A stretch of 64,000 bases of DNA from Modestobacter sp. VKM Ac-2986. GTDB taxonomy: Bacteria; Actinomycetota; Actinomycetes; Mycobacteriales; Geodermatophilaceae. The stretch covers positions 547,028-611,027 of the forward strand of contig NZ_JAPVBH010000001.1 of the NCBI RefSeq assembly GCF_026967795.1. Direction: 5' to 3'. The notes under the pieces are model-generated. The model made no database searches. It was given only the letters and a program-made list of their open reading frames with translations, and was not told where the DNA came from. A program made the translations under genes and the position numbers. This document shows positions 42,574 through 54,618 of this stretch, in pieces. Numbering within the stretch: the stretch's first letter is position 1; every line of letters begins with the position of its first letter.

Positions 42574-43715
42574 GACAGCGGCACCCGGCCCAGGCGGCGG
42601 CGCACCACGCCGTTGAGCAGCAGCGCCACCAGCAGCAGGAAGCCGAGGAACGACTGGAACCAGCGCGGGTCCCAGCCGGCCAGGTTGATGCCCTCGCGGG
42701 CGATGCCGTAGAGCAGCGCGCCGAGCGCCGCACCGACGGTCGAGCCGTAGCCGCCGGTGAGCAGGCACCCGCCGATCACCGCCACGACGATGAACTCGAT
42801 CTCCGCGCCCAGCGCGGGGTCGACCTGCACCCCGCCCAGCCGGACCAGTCCGAGCGTGCCGATCAGCCAGCCGGCGGAGGCCGTGCCCAGGAACAGCAGC
42901 ACGGTGGTGCGCCACACCGGGACGCCGAGCTCGCGGGCCGCCCGCCCGGCGCCGCCGGTGGCGAACACCGAGCTGCCGAAGCGGGTGCGCCACAGCAGCC
43001 AGCTGGTCAGCGCGGTGGCCAGCACCCACCAGACCAGGGAGATCCGGAACCGGCCCTCGCCCAGCTGGGCGGTGGCGCCGAAGACGGCCAGCGCGGAGTC
43101 CCAGCCCGGGGCGTCCGCCAGACCCGTCACCCGCGAGGAGCCGGCCACCGCCGAGGCGACCGCGAGCGAGCCCCCCTGCAGCACCAGGAACGTCGCCAGG
43201 GTGACCAGGAAGCTGGGCAGCTCGGTGAACACCACGAGCAGTCCGTTGACCGCACCGACCCCGAGCGCCGCGACCAGCGAGACCACCAGCGCCGGCCAGG
43301 TGCCCAGGCCCAGCTGGGTGACCAGCAGTGCGGTGAGCAGGCTGCTGGAGACGGCCACGACGCCGATCGAGAGGTCGAACTGGCCGGCGACCAGCAGCAG
43401 CGCCACCGCCACCCCGCCGATGCCCAGCGGTGCGGCGACGTCGAGCACCGTGGCCAGGCCGCCGGTGCTCAGCAGCCCGGGCGCCTGCGGCGCGAAGATC
43501 AGCAGGACGAGGCCGACGCCCACGAGCGCGCCGATGCTGGGGCGGGCCAGCAGCCGGTCCAGCAGCCGTCGCCCGGGGGAGCGGCGCACCACGGGGGCCG
43601 CGGCGGCGTAGGACAGCCGGTCGGGGGTCACCGGGCCCTGCGGCGACGGTGACGGGCGCGACGGGACGACAGCAGCGCGACCTCCTCGGGCTCGGGCGGT
43701 GCGTCCAGTCTCCAC
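42570..43715 (-). CDS. Sugar ABC transporter permease (RbsC/FrcC type)
   Basis: 381 aa with about 9-10 hydrophobic segments. Signature elements: AVALLLVAGQFDLSIGVVAV, VNGLLVVFTELPSFLVTLAT (GLLV..tGLPSFIVTLG pattern) and IAVIGGCLLTGGYGSTVGA-like loop (VVAVIGGCLLTGGYGS). The N-terminal 50 residues are cytoplasmic. Substrate probably a pentose, hexose or related sugar. A binding protein is missing here, so it must work with one encoded elsewhere. The start at GTG 43715 is uncertain. Confidence 0.85.
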   Translation of the reverse strand: METGRTARARGGRAAVVPSRPSPSPQGPVTPDRLSYAAAAPVVRRSPGRRLLDRLLARPSIGALVGVGLVLLIFAPQAPGLLSTGGLATVLDVAAPLGIGGVAVALLLVAGQFDLSIGVVAVSSSLLTALLVTQLGLGTWPALVVSLVAALGVGAVNGLLVVFTELPSFLVTLATFLVLQGGSLAVASAVAGSSRVTGLADAPGWDSALAVFGATAQLGEGRFRISLVWWVLATALTSWLLWRTRFGSSVFATGGAGRAARELGVPVWRTTVLLFLGTASAGWLIGTLGLVRLGGVQVDPALGAEIEFIVVAVIGGCLLTGGYGSTVGAALGALLYGIAREGINLAGWDPRWFQSFLGFLLLVALLLNGVVRRRLGRVPLS

Positions 43716-43784
43716 GTGCCGACCGGCTTCGTCGCAGGGGCCTGCCGCGAGCTCACCGGTGGTGGGGGACGGGTCCCCACCACC

Positions 43785-44402
43785 TCACCCGCGCAGCCGC
43801 CAGCGCACCCGGTCGTCGGCGTACCAGGTCCACTTGGTGACCTCCCGGTCGAAGGGGACGCCGTCCCGGGTCACCTGGGCGGGCTCGCAGGCCAGCTGCA
43901 GCGCCCGGCCGCCGGTACGGCCCACCCGGCGCAGCGGCAGCGTGGTGACCGCGACGGCGAGCCGGTCGACCGCCGTCCAGTCCGGGCGCACGTCGAGCCG
44001 GGTGACCAGGCCGTCGGCGACCCGGGTGTCGTCGCAGTACGCCTGGGCGCCGAACCGGCGTCCCAGCGTGCGCCGCGGCTCGCCGAGGGCGGTGACCCGG
44101 CCGCGGTGCAGCAGCACCCCACCGTGGTCGTCGCGGACCAGCGGCAGCTCGCGCTCCCCACCCGAGCCCACGCCCAGCGAGCGGGCCAGCGCGGTGGAGG
44201 CCGCGTCGTCGGCCGGCTCCCAGCTCACCGGCACGGCGGGCAGGCGCTCGGTCTTCCACAGCCGGGCGAGGACGGCGGCCAGGCCCGGCACCGGACCCAA
44301 CAGGTGCACCTCCTCGGCGCCGTCCACCACCGAGGCCACGTGCCGGCGGGACGGCGGCTGGGACGCCGCCAGGCCGCGCAGGTCGAGGTGCGTCGCAGGC
44401 AT
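43785..44402 (-). CDS. Conserved hypothetical protein divergent from purA
   Basis: 205 aa, soluble, no recognised motif. Blocks such as SVVDGAEEVHLLGPVPGLAA near the N-terminus and GRALQLACEPAQVTRDGVPF near the C-terminus look conserved. Mycobacteria carry a hypothetical gene in the equivalent position beside purA, from memory; I cannot confirm homology. Transcribed away from purA, with 65 bp between the start codons. Confidence 0.6.
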   Translation of the reverse strand: MPATHLDLRGLAASQPPSRRHVASVVDGAEEVHLLGPVPGLAAVLARLWKTERLPAVPVSWEPADDAASTALARSLGVGSGGERELPLVRDDHGGVLLHRGRVTALGEPRRTLGRRFGAQAYCDDTRVADGLVTRLDVRPDWTAVDRLAVAVTTLPLRRVGRTGGRALQLACEPAQVTRDGVPFDREVTKWTWYADDRVRWRLRG

Positions 44403-44449
44403 GCGGATACCCTGCCACCTGGCCTACCGGGGACCCCCGGTGCAGCTAG

Positions 44450-45754
<1,305 letters not shown>

Positions 45755-45760
45755 GTTCCT

Positions 45761-45819
45761 GGCGACCCTGCCGGGCCGCAACGCGGTGCACAGGGCGACC
45801 CTGCCGGGCCGCAGCGCGG
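45761..45819. repeat. Two 26-bp direct repeats downstream of purA
   Basis: GGCGACCCTGCCGGGCCGCA begins at 45761 and again at 45794, a 33-bp period with one mismatch in 26 bases. It opens the 386-bp gene-free gap between purA and the GDPD gene. Confidence 0.75.
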
Positions 45820-45854
45820 CCAGGAGCCGTGCCCGGCTCGTGCTGAGCCGCTTC

Positions 45855-45900
45855 GTGCGCTGACGTCGGGAGGCCTCCGGCCGCCGCGACGTCAGCGCAC
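45855..45900. terminator. Perfect 14-bp hairpin in the purA/GDPD gap
   Basis: GTGCGCTGACGTCG pairs with CGACGTCAGCGCAC; the 18-nt loop holds a smaller GGAGGCCTCC palindrome. May serve as terminator for purA. Confidence 0.6.
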
Positions 45901-45972
45901 AGTCGCCTCCGGCGACGCCGTGGTCACCTCGCGGCGGCGGCTGATGGACCGTCCCCGACTCCCGGACGGCGC

Positions 45973-46130
45973 CGACTGTGCGCTCGGCGGGGTCGCCGGG
46001 CACCCCGGGGCCCGCTGGGCGCACGGTCGGTGGGTCGGGCGAGCGGTGCGGCCGACGGGCTCGCGGCGCGACTGTGCGCTCGGCGGGCGGTCAGGGGTGC
46101 TGGCGGCCCGGCGAGCGCACGGTCGGTGGG
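45973..46130. repeat. Two hairpin units with 96-bp period
   Basis: GACTGTGCGCTCGG at 45974 and 46070, and GCGCACGGTCGGTGGG at 46019 and 46115, each exactly 96 bp apart. Within a unit, CGACTGTGCGCTCG pairs with CGAGCGCACGGTCG (one G-T), or nearly so in the first copy. The rest of 45755-46140 contains no gene I can support. Confidence 0.75.
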
Positions 46131-46140
46131 GCGGGGTGCC

Positions 46141-47187
46141 TCAGATGCGGGGGCGGACCGGGGCCATGGCGGCGGCGGAGAGCTCCGAGCGGGCCCGGTA
46201 GGCGGTCTCGGGGGCGTCGGTGATGACGCCGTCGACACCGAGGGCGAACAGCAGGCGGGCCTCGGTCTGGGCGTCACCCAGGCCCCGGGGGTCGCCGCCG
46301 CGGCGCAGGTGGGCGGGCAGGAAGACGTTCTCCGGCCGCAGCGTCCACGGCTCGACGGTCAGCCCGGCGCGGTGCGCCTGGGTGATGAGGTCGGAGACGC
46401 CGACCAGGCCGCCGTCGGCGCCGTGCAGCAGGATCCGGCCCTTGTGCGGGGCGATGCCCTGCGCGTAGGTCGAGATCTCCCGCAGCCCGGAGGGGGTGAC
46501 CAGGGCGTCCTGGACGCCCTCCTCCTCGATGAGCTGCACCAGCTTGCAGCCGTCCGGGCCCAGGTCGGCGTGCAGCGCGCGCAGGGCGGCGGGGTCGAAG
46601 GCCTGCACGACCACCGACCCGCCCTGGCGGGCAGCACCCATCCGGCGCAGCTCGGCGGCGACCAGCTCCACCATCGGCATGCCCTGGGCGGCGTACCAGG
46701 ACGGCGACTTCAGCTCCGCCTGCACCCGCACCACACGCCCGGAGGTCGAGCGGCTGCGGGCCACCTCGACCACCTCGGCGAAGGTGAGGACGCCGTAGCG
46801 GCCGTCGTAGGCGGTGTTCATCGGGCGCATCCCGGGGGTGCGCTCGACGGCACCGAGGGTGCGCAGCTCGGCGAGGGTGAAGTCCTCGGCGAACCAGCCG
46901 GTCAGCTCCTCGCCGTCGACCTCCTGGGTGCGCCGGCGGTCGGCGAACTCAGGGTGGGTGGCGACGTCGGTCGACCGGGACAGCTCGTTCTCGTGCCGCG
47001 CGACCAGGTGCAGGTCGCGGGTGAGGACGAGGTCGGGCTCGATGAGGTCGGCGCCCAGGTCGATGGCCAGCTCGTAGCTGGCGCGCGTGTGCTCGGGTCG
47101 ATAGCTCGGTGCGCCGCGGTGCCCGATGACGAGCGGCGAGCGCTCCAGGCTGGGCGAGCGAACGGCCTTCAGGCCGGTCTCCTGCAT
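46141..47187 (-). CDS. Glycerophosphodiester phosphodiesterase family protein
   Basis: 348 aa TIM-barrel metal-dependent phosphodiesterase that hydrolyses lipid head-group diesters to glycerol 3-phosphate and an alcohol. Catalytic elements: VIGHRGAPSYRPEHT with the His-Arg, ADLIEPDLVLTRD (metal-binding Glu and Asp), VARHENEL (second His), VQAELK and C-terminal GVDGVITDAPE. No signal peptide is evident with ATG 47187. ATG 47241 and a longer frame to 47307 are alternatives. Divergent from rsgA. Confidence 0.85.
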   Translation of the reverse strand: MQETGLKAVRSPSLERSPLVIGHRGAPSYRPEHTRASYELAIDLGADLIEPDLVLTRDLHLVARHENELSRSTDVATHPEFADRRRTQEVDGEELTGWFAEDFTLAELRTLGAVERTPGMRPMNTAYDGRYGVLTFAEVVEVARSRSTSGRVVRVQAELKSPSWYAAQGMPMVELVAAELRRMGAARQGGSVVVQAFDPAALRALHADLGPDGCKLVQLIEEEGVQDALVTPSGLREISTYAQGIAPHKGRILLHGADGGLVGVSDLITQAHRAGLTVEPWTLRPENVFLPAHLRRGGDPRGLGDAQTEARLLFALGVDGVITDAPETAYRARSELSAAAMAPVRPRI

Positions 47188-47291
47188 GTCTCCAGGGAAC
47201 GCCAGTTCCCTGTCCGTGTCGTGAACGCGCGCCGACGTCATGACCACAAATCGGGAGACAGCGGCCTCACCAGGAGAGCAGCATCCTCCCT

Positions 47292-48311
47292 GTGAGTGAT
47301 GTCTCAATCCCGCGTGTGTCGCGTGTGACCGACCCCGTCCTGCCGGAGGGCCGGTGCGCCGCGCGGGTGGCCCGGGTCGACCGGGGATGGCTCACCGTGC
47401 TGACCGCCGACGGCGACCGGCGCGTGCCCTCGACCGGCCTGCGCGAGGCCGACGGGGTGGCCGTGGGCGACTGGGTGGTGCTGGCCGGCGACCGCGCCGT
47501 CCGGGTGCTGCCCCGCCGCACGGCGTTCGTCCGCACCGCAGCCGGGCGGGGGTCGGCGCCGCAGGTCGTCGCGGCCAACGTCGACCTGGTGCTGGTGGTC
47601 GACGCCCTGGGCGCCGGGCTGCGGTCGCGCCGGGTGGAGCGCTACCTGGCGGTCGCGTGGGCCAGCGGGGCCACCCCGGTCGTCGTCCTGACCAAGGCCG
47701 ACCTGTGCGCGGACGTGCCCGCGGCCCTCGCCGCCGTCGCCCGGAGCGCGCCGGGGGTGCAGGTGCTGGCCGTCAGCGCCCTGACCGGCGGGGGGATCGA
47801 GGCGGTGCAGGAACTGCTCGCCCCGGGGCGCACGGCCGTGATGGTCGGACCGTCGGGGGTCGGCAAGTCCTCGCTGACCAACGCCCTGACCGGCCGGCCG
47901 GCCGCGGCCACCGCGGACGTCCGGGGCGACGGGCGGGGGCGGCACACCACCACCGCGCGCGAGCTGCACCTGCTGCCCGGCGGTGGCCTGCTGATCGACA
48001 CCCCGGGGATGCGGGAGCTGGCCCTCCCCGGCGGCGAGGGGGTGGACGCCGCGTACGCCGACGTGGCCGACCGGGCCGCCGACTGCCGGTTCCGGGACTG
48101 CGCCCACGACAGCGAGCCCGGGTGTGCGGTGACCGCGGCGATCGACCGGGGCGACCTGGACCCGGCGCGGTTCGCCGCCTGGCAGCGGCTGCAGGCCGAG
48201 GCGCACCGGCAGGAGCTCCGCGCCGACGCGTGGGCACGCGCCGCCGAGTCGGCACGCCTGCGGGCACTGCACCGGGAGATGCGGGCCCGGCCGGCCCGTC
48301 CCCGCCGCTGA
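47292..48311 (+). CDS. rsgA: Ribosome small-subunit GTPase RsgA
   Basis: Circularly permuted GTPase for late 30S maturation, 339 aa. The OB-like N-domain (about 15-90) precedes the permuted G motifs: TKADLC (G4), GPSGVGKSSLTNAL (G1), RHTTTARELH (G2) and DTPGMRELAL (G3). The C-terminal zinc-finger segment is CRFRDCAHDSEPGC. GTG 47292 is used; a GTG a few codons on (VSRVTDP) is also possible, as no good ribosome site precedes the first. Confidence 0.92.
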   Translation: MSDVSIPRVSRVTDPVLPEGRCAARVARVDRGWLTVLTADGDRRVPSTGLREADGVAVGDWVVLAGDRAVRVLPRRTAFVRTAAGRGSAPQVVAANVDLVLVVDALGAGLRSRRVERYLAVAWASGATPVVVLTKADLCADVPAALAAVARSAPGVQVLAVSALTGGGIEAVQELLAPGRTAVMVGPSGVGKSSLTNALTGRPAAATADVRGDGRGRHTTTARELHLLPGGGLLIDTPGMRELALPGGEGVDAAYADVADRAADCRFRDCAHDSEPGCAVTAAIDRGDLDPARFAAWQRLQAEAHRQELRADAWARAAESARLRALHREMRARPARPRR

Positions 48312-48355
48312 GCCGCGGGCGGGGACGCCGGCTCGGCGCGGCACCCGGTGATGGG

Positions 48356-48361
48356 TAGGTT
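48356..48361 (+). promoter_or_regulatory. -10 box of purD, leaderless start
   Basis: TAGGTT ends 6 bases before GTG 48368; no ribosome site fits. Confidence 0.5.
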
Positions 48362-48367
48362 CGCCGG

Positions 48368-49630
48368 GTGCGCGTCCTCGTGATCGGCTCCGGTGCCCGG
48401 GAGCACGCCCTGTGCGTGGCTCTGCAGTCCGACCCCGCGGTCACCGCGCTGGCGTGCGCGCCGGGCAACGCGGGGACGGCGGTGGTCGCCGCGCCGTTCC
48501 CCCTCGACGCCGCCGACCCGGTCGCCGTCGCCGCGCTGGCCGTCGAGTGGCAGGCCGACCTGGTCGTCGTCGGCCCCGAGGTGCCCCTGGTGGCCGGCGC
48601 CGCCGACGCGGTGCGCGACGCCGGCATCGCCTGCTTCGGCCCCTCGGCGCAGGCCGCCCAGCTCGAGGGCTCCAAGGCCTTCGCCAAACACGTGATGACC
48701 GCGGCCGGCGTCCCGACCGCGCGGTCCTGGGCGGTCGGCGGGGCCGCCGAGCTGCACACCGTGCTGGCGGAGTCCGGCGCCCCCTACGTGGTCAAGGACG
48801 ACGGGCTGGCGGCCGGCAAGGGCGTGCTGGTCACCACCGACCACGACGCCGCCCTCGCCCACGGCCAGGCGGTGCTGGACGCCGGCCACTCCGTGCTGGT
48901 CGAGGAGTTCCTCGACGGCCCGGAGGTGTCGCTGTTCGCCCTCACCGACGGGACGACGGTGGTGCCGCTGCTGCCCGCGCAGGACGCCAAGCGCCGCGAC
49001 GACGGCGACGGTGGCCCGAACACCGGCGGCATGGGCGCCTACGCGCCGCTGCCCTGGGCGCCGGCCGGGCTGGTCGCCGACGTCCTGGCCACCGTCCTGC
49101 AGCCCACCGTCGACGAGATGCGCCGCCGCGGCGAGCCGTTCAGCGGGCTGCTCTACGCCGGGCTGGCGCTGACCTCGGCCGGTGTCCGGGTGGTCGAGTT
49201 CAACGCCCGCTTCGGCGACCCCGAGACCCAGGTGGTGCTGCCGCTGCTGGAGACCCCGCTGGCCGGGCTGCTGCACGCCGCGGCCACCGGCACGCTGGCC
49301 GAGCAGCCGCCGCTGCGCTGGCGCGACGGGGCGGCCGTGACCGTGGTCGTCGCCAGCGAGGGCTACCCGGAGCGCCCGCGCGTCGGCGACCCGGTCACCG
49401 GTGCCGACGGCGAGGGCGTGCTGCACGCGGGCACCGTCGTCGGCCCCGACGGCCTGGTCCACTCCGCCGGCGGGCGGGTGCTGTCGGTGACCGCGGTGGG
49501 TGAGGACCTGGCCGCGGCCCGGCAGGCGGTCTACGAGCGCCTGGCGTCGGTGCGGCTGGCCGGTGCGCACTTCCGCACCGACATCGCCCTGGCCGCCGTC
49601 GAGGGGCGCATCGAGGTCGCCGGTGGCTGA
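48368..49630 (+). CDS. purD: Phosphoribosylamine-glycine ligase
   Basis: ATP-grasp enzyme that joins phosphoribosylamine and glycine, second step of purine synthesis. 420 aa. N-terminal [42 protein letters not shown] (ATP-grasp), [14 protein letters not shown] and [17 protein letters not shown] with metal ligands. Its stop overlaps the GTG of the next gene by 8 bases. It belongs to the purine-gene stretch that resumes after the AI-2E gene. Confidence 0.96.
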   Translation: MRVLVIGSGAREHALCVALQSDPAVTALACAPGNAGTAVVAAPFPLDAADPVAVAALAVEWQADLVVVGPEVPLVAGAADAVRDAGIACFGPSAQAAQLEGSKAFAKHVMTAAGVPTARSWAVGGAAELHTVLAESGAPYVVKDDGLAAGKGVLVTTDHDAALAHGQAVLDAGHSVLVEEFLDGPEVSLFALTDGTTVVPLLPAQDAKRRDDGDGGPNTGGMGAYAPLPWAPAGLVADVLATVLQPTVDEMRRRGEPFSGLLYAGLALTSAGVRVVEFNARFGDPETQVVLPLLETPLAGLLHAAATGTLAEQPPLRWRDGAAVTVVVASEGYPERPRVGDPVTGADGEGVLHAGTVVGPDGLVHSAGGRVLSVTAVGEDLAAARQAVYERLASVRLAGAHFRTDIALAAVEGRIEVAGG

Positions 49631-50033
49631 GGAGCTCTCGGCGGCGGACGCCATCTGGAACCGCTCCTGCGACCCCGACGCCCCGACGACGTACCCGGGG
49701 GACGCGGCGATGGTCGCCGTCCTGCTCTGCCACGGGATGGCCATGAACGGCGGTCTGCTGCACTCCTGCGAGGCGCTGGAGCCCGACCAGCGTGCCGCCG
49801 CGGTGGCCGGTTTCCGGCTGCTCGGCCTGGACGCCGCCGCCGAGGCGGTGGCCGAGGTCTCCCGGCGTGCCGACGCGCTGGCCGGCGACCTGGGCGAGGC
49901 CGGCGAACAGCTGGAGGAGGAGGCCGACCGGCTCTACCGGGCGGCGCTGCCCGAGGAGGACGAGACGATCGTCCAGGCGTTCGAGAGCCACCTGGAGCGT
50001 CATCCCGAGGCGTACGCACCGATCGCGCGCTGA
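49623..50033 (+). CDS. Small acidic protein co-translated with purD
   Basis: 136 aa, acidic, helical. [20 protein letters not shown] and [17 protein letters not shown] resemble, weakly, DUF4375/DMP19-type proteins; I am not sure. GTG 49623 overlaps purD by 8 bases. It converges with the AI-2E gene only 7 bases away. A role linked to purine synthesis is not implied. Confidence 0.6.
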   Translation: MAEELSAADAIWNRSCDPDAPTTYPGDAAMVAVLLCHGMAMNGGLLHSCEALEPDQRAAAVAGFRLLGLDAAAEAVAEVSRRADALAGDLGEAGEQLEEEADRLYRAALPEEDETIVQAFESHLERHPEAYAPIAR

Positions 50034-50039
50034 GCGGCC

Positions 50040-51473
50040 TCAGTCCGCGGCGAGCAGCCGCTTCGCGCGGCGGGTGTCCGGTTGCGGCGGACGGGGGCCC
50101 TCGTTGCGGCGGGACAGGTAGGTGCCGGCCACGTTGGCGCAGGCGATGACCGGCACCGCGATCAGCGCGCCGAAGATGCCACCGACCAGCAGGCCGCCGG
50201 CGATGCCCAGCACCACGGCCAGCGGGTGCACCGAGACCGCCCGGCCCAGCAGCAGCGGTTGCAGCACGTGGCCCTCCAGCTGCATGACCAGCACGATGAC
50301 CCCCAGGGCGATCAGCGCCCGGACCGGGCCGACCGCCACCAGCGTCACCAGCACCGACACCGTGCCGGCCAGGAACGACCCGATGATCGGGACGAAGGCG
50401 CCGAGGAAGACCAGCGCCGCCAGCGGCACGACCAGCGGCGTCCCCAGGAACAGCAGGGCGACGCCGATGACGACCGCGTCGAAGGCGGCCACCACGACCG
50501 TGGCCCGCACGTAGGAGATGAGCGTGCGCCAGGAGCGGCGGGCGGCCTCGTCGAGGTGTGCCTGGGAGTTGGCGGGGGTGAGGCCGACGACCCACAGCCA
50601 GATCTGCCGGCCGTCCATGAGGAAGAAGAACAGCGTGAACAGGGTCAGCAGGGCGCCGGTGAGCACCTCGCCGACCGTGGCGGCGGTGGTCAGCGCGCCG
50701 GAGGTGAGCAGGTCGCGGTTGTCGACGACGGCCTGGTTGGCGCTCTCGACGGCGTCGGTGATCTGGCCGTCGGTGATCGGCAGGGTGCGGGTGACGAAGT
50801 CCTGTACCTGGGTCAGGCCCTCGTCCACCTGGGAGGCCAGGTCGTCGTAGCCGGAGACGAACTCCTCCACGACCAGCGTGACGATGCCGGCGACCACCCC
50901 GAGCCCGCCCACCAGCATGGTCAGCGCGGCCAGCGAGGACGGCCAGCCGCGCCGGCGCAGGGAGGCCGCCCCGGGCTGCAGCAGCGCCGCCAGCAGCAGC
51001 GCCACGATGACCGGGACGACGACCACGGCCACGTACCCGGCCGCCCGCAGCAGCAGGTACAGCGCGGCCACCACCGCGATCGACCGCCACGACCAGGCCG
51101 CGGCGATCCGCAGCCCGTTGGGGACGTCGCGCTCGGCGGCGTGCAGCGCGCCCACGGGGCCCAGCAGGCTGCCGCTGCTGCGGTCCCGCCCGGTGGCGGG
51201 AGGAGGGCCGCCCGGGTCCGGCGGCCCGCTGACCCCGCCCGGGACGTCGGCGTCCGGTGCGTCCGGGTGCGGGCTGCCGACCGGGTGCCCGCCGTCGCCG
51301 GGGGCCGGCGGGTGCGGGACCGAGCCGGCCTCCTCGACGTGGTCGACGACCGCGCGGCTGCCGTCCTCGAGCACCAGCACGGTGCCCTCGGGCCAGGCGT
51401 GCGGGTCGTGCTCGCGGGCCGCCCTGATCCGCTCACGGGCCCGGCGGGCCGCACGGCTGGCCCGGTGCAACAT
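50040..51473 (-). CDS. AI-2E (PerM) family transporter
   Basis: 477 aa. A charged, Pro/Gly-rich cytoplasmic N-terminus of about 140 residues precedes about eight hydrophobic segments typical of the family: YVAVVVVPVIVALLLAALLQ, LTGALLTLFTLFFFLMDGRQ, FVPIIGSFLAGTVSVLVTLV and LEGHVLQPLLLGRAVSVHPL. Members export small molecules or Na+ and are only rarely true AI-2 exporters. ATG 51473 follows GGAGGACGTCG. The much longer open frame above it, up to 53111, is antisense to purB and purC. Confidence 0.88.
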   Translation of the reverse strand: MLHRASRAARRARERIRAAREHDPHAWPEGTVLVLEDGSRAVVDHVEEAGSVPHPPAPGDGGHPVGSPHPDAPDADVPGGVSGPPDPGGPPPATGRDRSSGSLLGPVGALHAAERDVPNGLRIAAAWSWRSIAVVAALYLLLRAAGYVAVVVVPVIVALLLAALLQPGAASLRRRGWPSSLAALTMLVGGLGVVAGIVTLVVEEFVSGYDDLASQVDEGLTQVQDFVTRTLPITDGQITDAVESANQAVVDNRDLLTSGALTTAATVGEVLTGALLTLFTLFFFLMDGRQIWLWVVGLTPANSQAHLDEAARRSWRTLISYVRATVVVAAFDAVVIGVALLFLGTPLVVPLAALVFLGAFVPIIGSFLAGTVSVLVTLVAVGPVRALIALGVIVLVMQLEGHVLQPLLLGRAVSVHPLAVVLGIAGGLLVGGIFGALIAVPVIACANVAGTYLSRRNEGPRPPQPDTRRAKRLLAAD

Positions 51474-51566
51474 CGACGTCCTCCGAGGTGATGGGGCCCC
51501 GCGCGGGACCGTGCGACAGGATGGAGCCGTGGTGCGACGAGCTGAGCAGTCCGAGACGGTGCCCGC

Positions 51567-52870
<1,304 letters not shown>

Positions 52871-52874
<4 letters not shown>

Positions 52875-53764
52875 CCCTGCCCTTCGAGCTCGTCGCGCAG
52901 GGCAAGGTCCGCGAGGTCTACGCGGTCGACGACGACCGGCTGCTGCTGGTCGCGAGCGACCGCATCTCCGCCTACGACGTCGTCCTGCCCACCCCGGTCC
53001 CGGACAAGGGGCGGGTGCTGACCGCGCTGTCGGTGTGGTGGTTCGAGCAGCTGGCCCCGGTGCTGGCCGAGCACGGCGCCGAGCACCACCTGCTGGCCAC
53101 CGGCGACGCACTGCTCGCCGAGGGGGTGCCCGCCGAGCTCGCCGGCCGTTCGATGCTGGTGCGCCGGCTGGAGATGCTGCCGGTCGAGTGCGTGGCCCGC
53201 GGCTACCTGTCGGGGTCGGGCACCGTGGAGTACCAGCGCAGCGGCGCCATCGTCGACGTCGAGCTGCCGGCCGGGCTGGTCGAGGGCTCCCGGCTGCCCG
53301 AGCCGGTGTTCACCCCCTCGACCAAGGCCGAGGTGGGGGAGCACGACGAGGCGATCGGCTTCGCGCAGGTCGTCGACGCCGTGGGCGCCGAGCGGGCCGA
53401 GGCGCTGCGTGCGCTGACGCTGGCCCTCTACCGGCGCGGCGCGGAGATCGCCGAGGAGGCCGGGATCGTGCTGGCCGACACCAAGTTCGAGTTCGGGACC
53501 TCGCCGTCGACTGCAGGACCGGCGACCCTGGTGCTCGGCGACGAGGTGCTCACCCCGGACTCCTCGCGCTTCTGGCCGGCGATCACCTGGTCCCCGGGCG
53601 CGCCGCAGGCCTCGTTCGACAAGCAGTACGTGCGGGACTGGCTGACCACGTCGGGCTGGGACCGGGTCGCACCGGCCCCCGAGCTCCCCGAGGCCGTGGT
53701 CGCCGCCACCCGCGAGCGCTACGTGACCGCCTACGAGAAGCTCACCGGCCGCAGCTGGAGCTGA
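52871..53764 (+). CDS. purC: SAICAR synthetase
   Basis: 297 aa, joins CAIR and aspartate with ATP. GKVREVYAVDDDRLLLVASD, ISAYDVVLPTPVPDKG, VECVARGYLSGSGTVEY, and FEFGTSPSTAG-type loop mark the eukaryote-like/long form. GTG 52871 overlaps purB (GTGA). The stop codon lies in the arm of a terminator hairpin shared with the convergent PilZ gene. Confidence 0.95.
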
Positions 53765-53796
53765 GGCCCGGGCCCCGGCGGGGGCCCGGGCCTCAG
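53761..53796. terminator. Shared terminator covering two stop codons
   Basis: CTGAGGCCCGGGCCCC pairs perfectly over 16 bp with GGGGCCCGGGCCTCAG around GGCG. The TGA codons of purC (53762-53764) and of the PilZ gene (53793-53795) are both in the stem arms. Confidence 0.85.
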
Positions 53797-54458
53797 TAGA
53801 GGGCGGCGAGGCCGCGGGCGCGGGCGTTGCGCAGCGCGGTGAACACGTGCGAGCGGATGAGGTCCGCGGAGGCCTCGGGCAGGCCGATGAACCGCAGCGA
53901 CCACTCGTGCAGGGCGTCCTCCCGCGGCTTCCGCCGGACGATCACGACGGGGAGGACGAGCTCGTCGGAGTAGAGGTTCAGCCAGAGCGAGAGCTGCTGG
54001 TCCTTCTTCGGGAACGGGACGTTGATGCCGAGCTCGCCGCCGCCCCGGAAGACGCACAGCGCGCCGCCCTCGCTGAGGTCGACGGTGCTGCCCTCGAGGG
54101 TCAGGCGACCCAGGCGGATCGACACCGGCAGCCCGATCGGGGCACGGACGGCGTCCCGGCGCTGGAGCTTGCTGGCCGCGCCGGTGAGCCTGATCTTCCA
54201 GGTCCCGTCGGCGGCGATGGAGACCGACTCGGCCGGCGCCGAGCGCAGCCCGTCGTCGGCCTGCCAGGACACGTCGAGCATGTCGCGGGAGACGAAGAAG
54301 GCGTTCTCGCCGATCGGGGTGCGCGGGATGCTGATGAACAGGTACCCGCCCTCCACCCGCCGGACCCGGCTGGTCAGCGCCTCGTCCGAGCCGAGGGGCA
54401 GGACGCTGAGACCCGTGGCGGCAGCCGGGTAGTCGATGTTCGCGGTGCCCGCGCCCAT
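53793..54458 (-). CDS. PilZ-domain (YcgR-like) c-di-GMP effector
   Basis: 221 aa. An N-terminal YcgR-N-like barrel (about 20-95) is followed by PilZ with both c-di-GMP motifs: R101-D-A-V-R105 (RxxxR) in LQRRDAVRAP and D127-x-S129-x-x-G132 in VDLSEGGALC. Binding of the second messenger is therefore likely; the output is unknown, commonly motility or polysaccharide production. ATG 54458 follows GGAGGTGGGC. It is the only c-di-GMP component in the window. Confidence 0.85.
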   Translation of the reverse strand: MGAGTANIDYPAAATGLSVLPLGSDEALTSRVRRVEGGYLFISIPRTPIGENAFFVSRDMLDVSWQADDGLRSAPAESVSIAADGTWKIRLTGAASKLQRRDAVRAPIGLPVSIRLGRLTLEGSTVDLSEGGALCVFRGGGELGINVPFPKKDQQLSLWLNLYSDELVLPVVIVRRKPREDALHEWSLRFIGLPEASADLIRSHVFTALRNARARGLAALY

Positions 54459-54605
54459 GCCCACCTCCGTCGTGCGCTGGGACCGCCCGGTGGCGGTCTG
54501 GTTGCGGACATCATCGACAGCCGCGCCGGGTTCTCCAGTGGAACGGCCGGGCGCGTGCACCCGTCCGGGTGACGCCGCCCGTCCGGGGTGGTCCCGCGGT
54601 GCCGG

Positions 54606-54611
54606 TACCCT
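54606..54611 (+). promoter_or_regulatory. -10 box of purS, leaderless start
   Basis: TACCCT ends 7 bases before GTG 54619; the promoter of the purS-purQ-purL operon. Confidence 0.5.
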
Positions 54612-54618
54612 GGCGCCC

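Noticed and set aside
45920-46201. Gene in the purA/GDPD gap (93-aa and 81-aa frames)
   Set aside because: The frames consist of repeat units and have no ribosome site or family resemblance.
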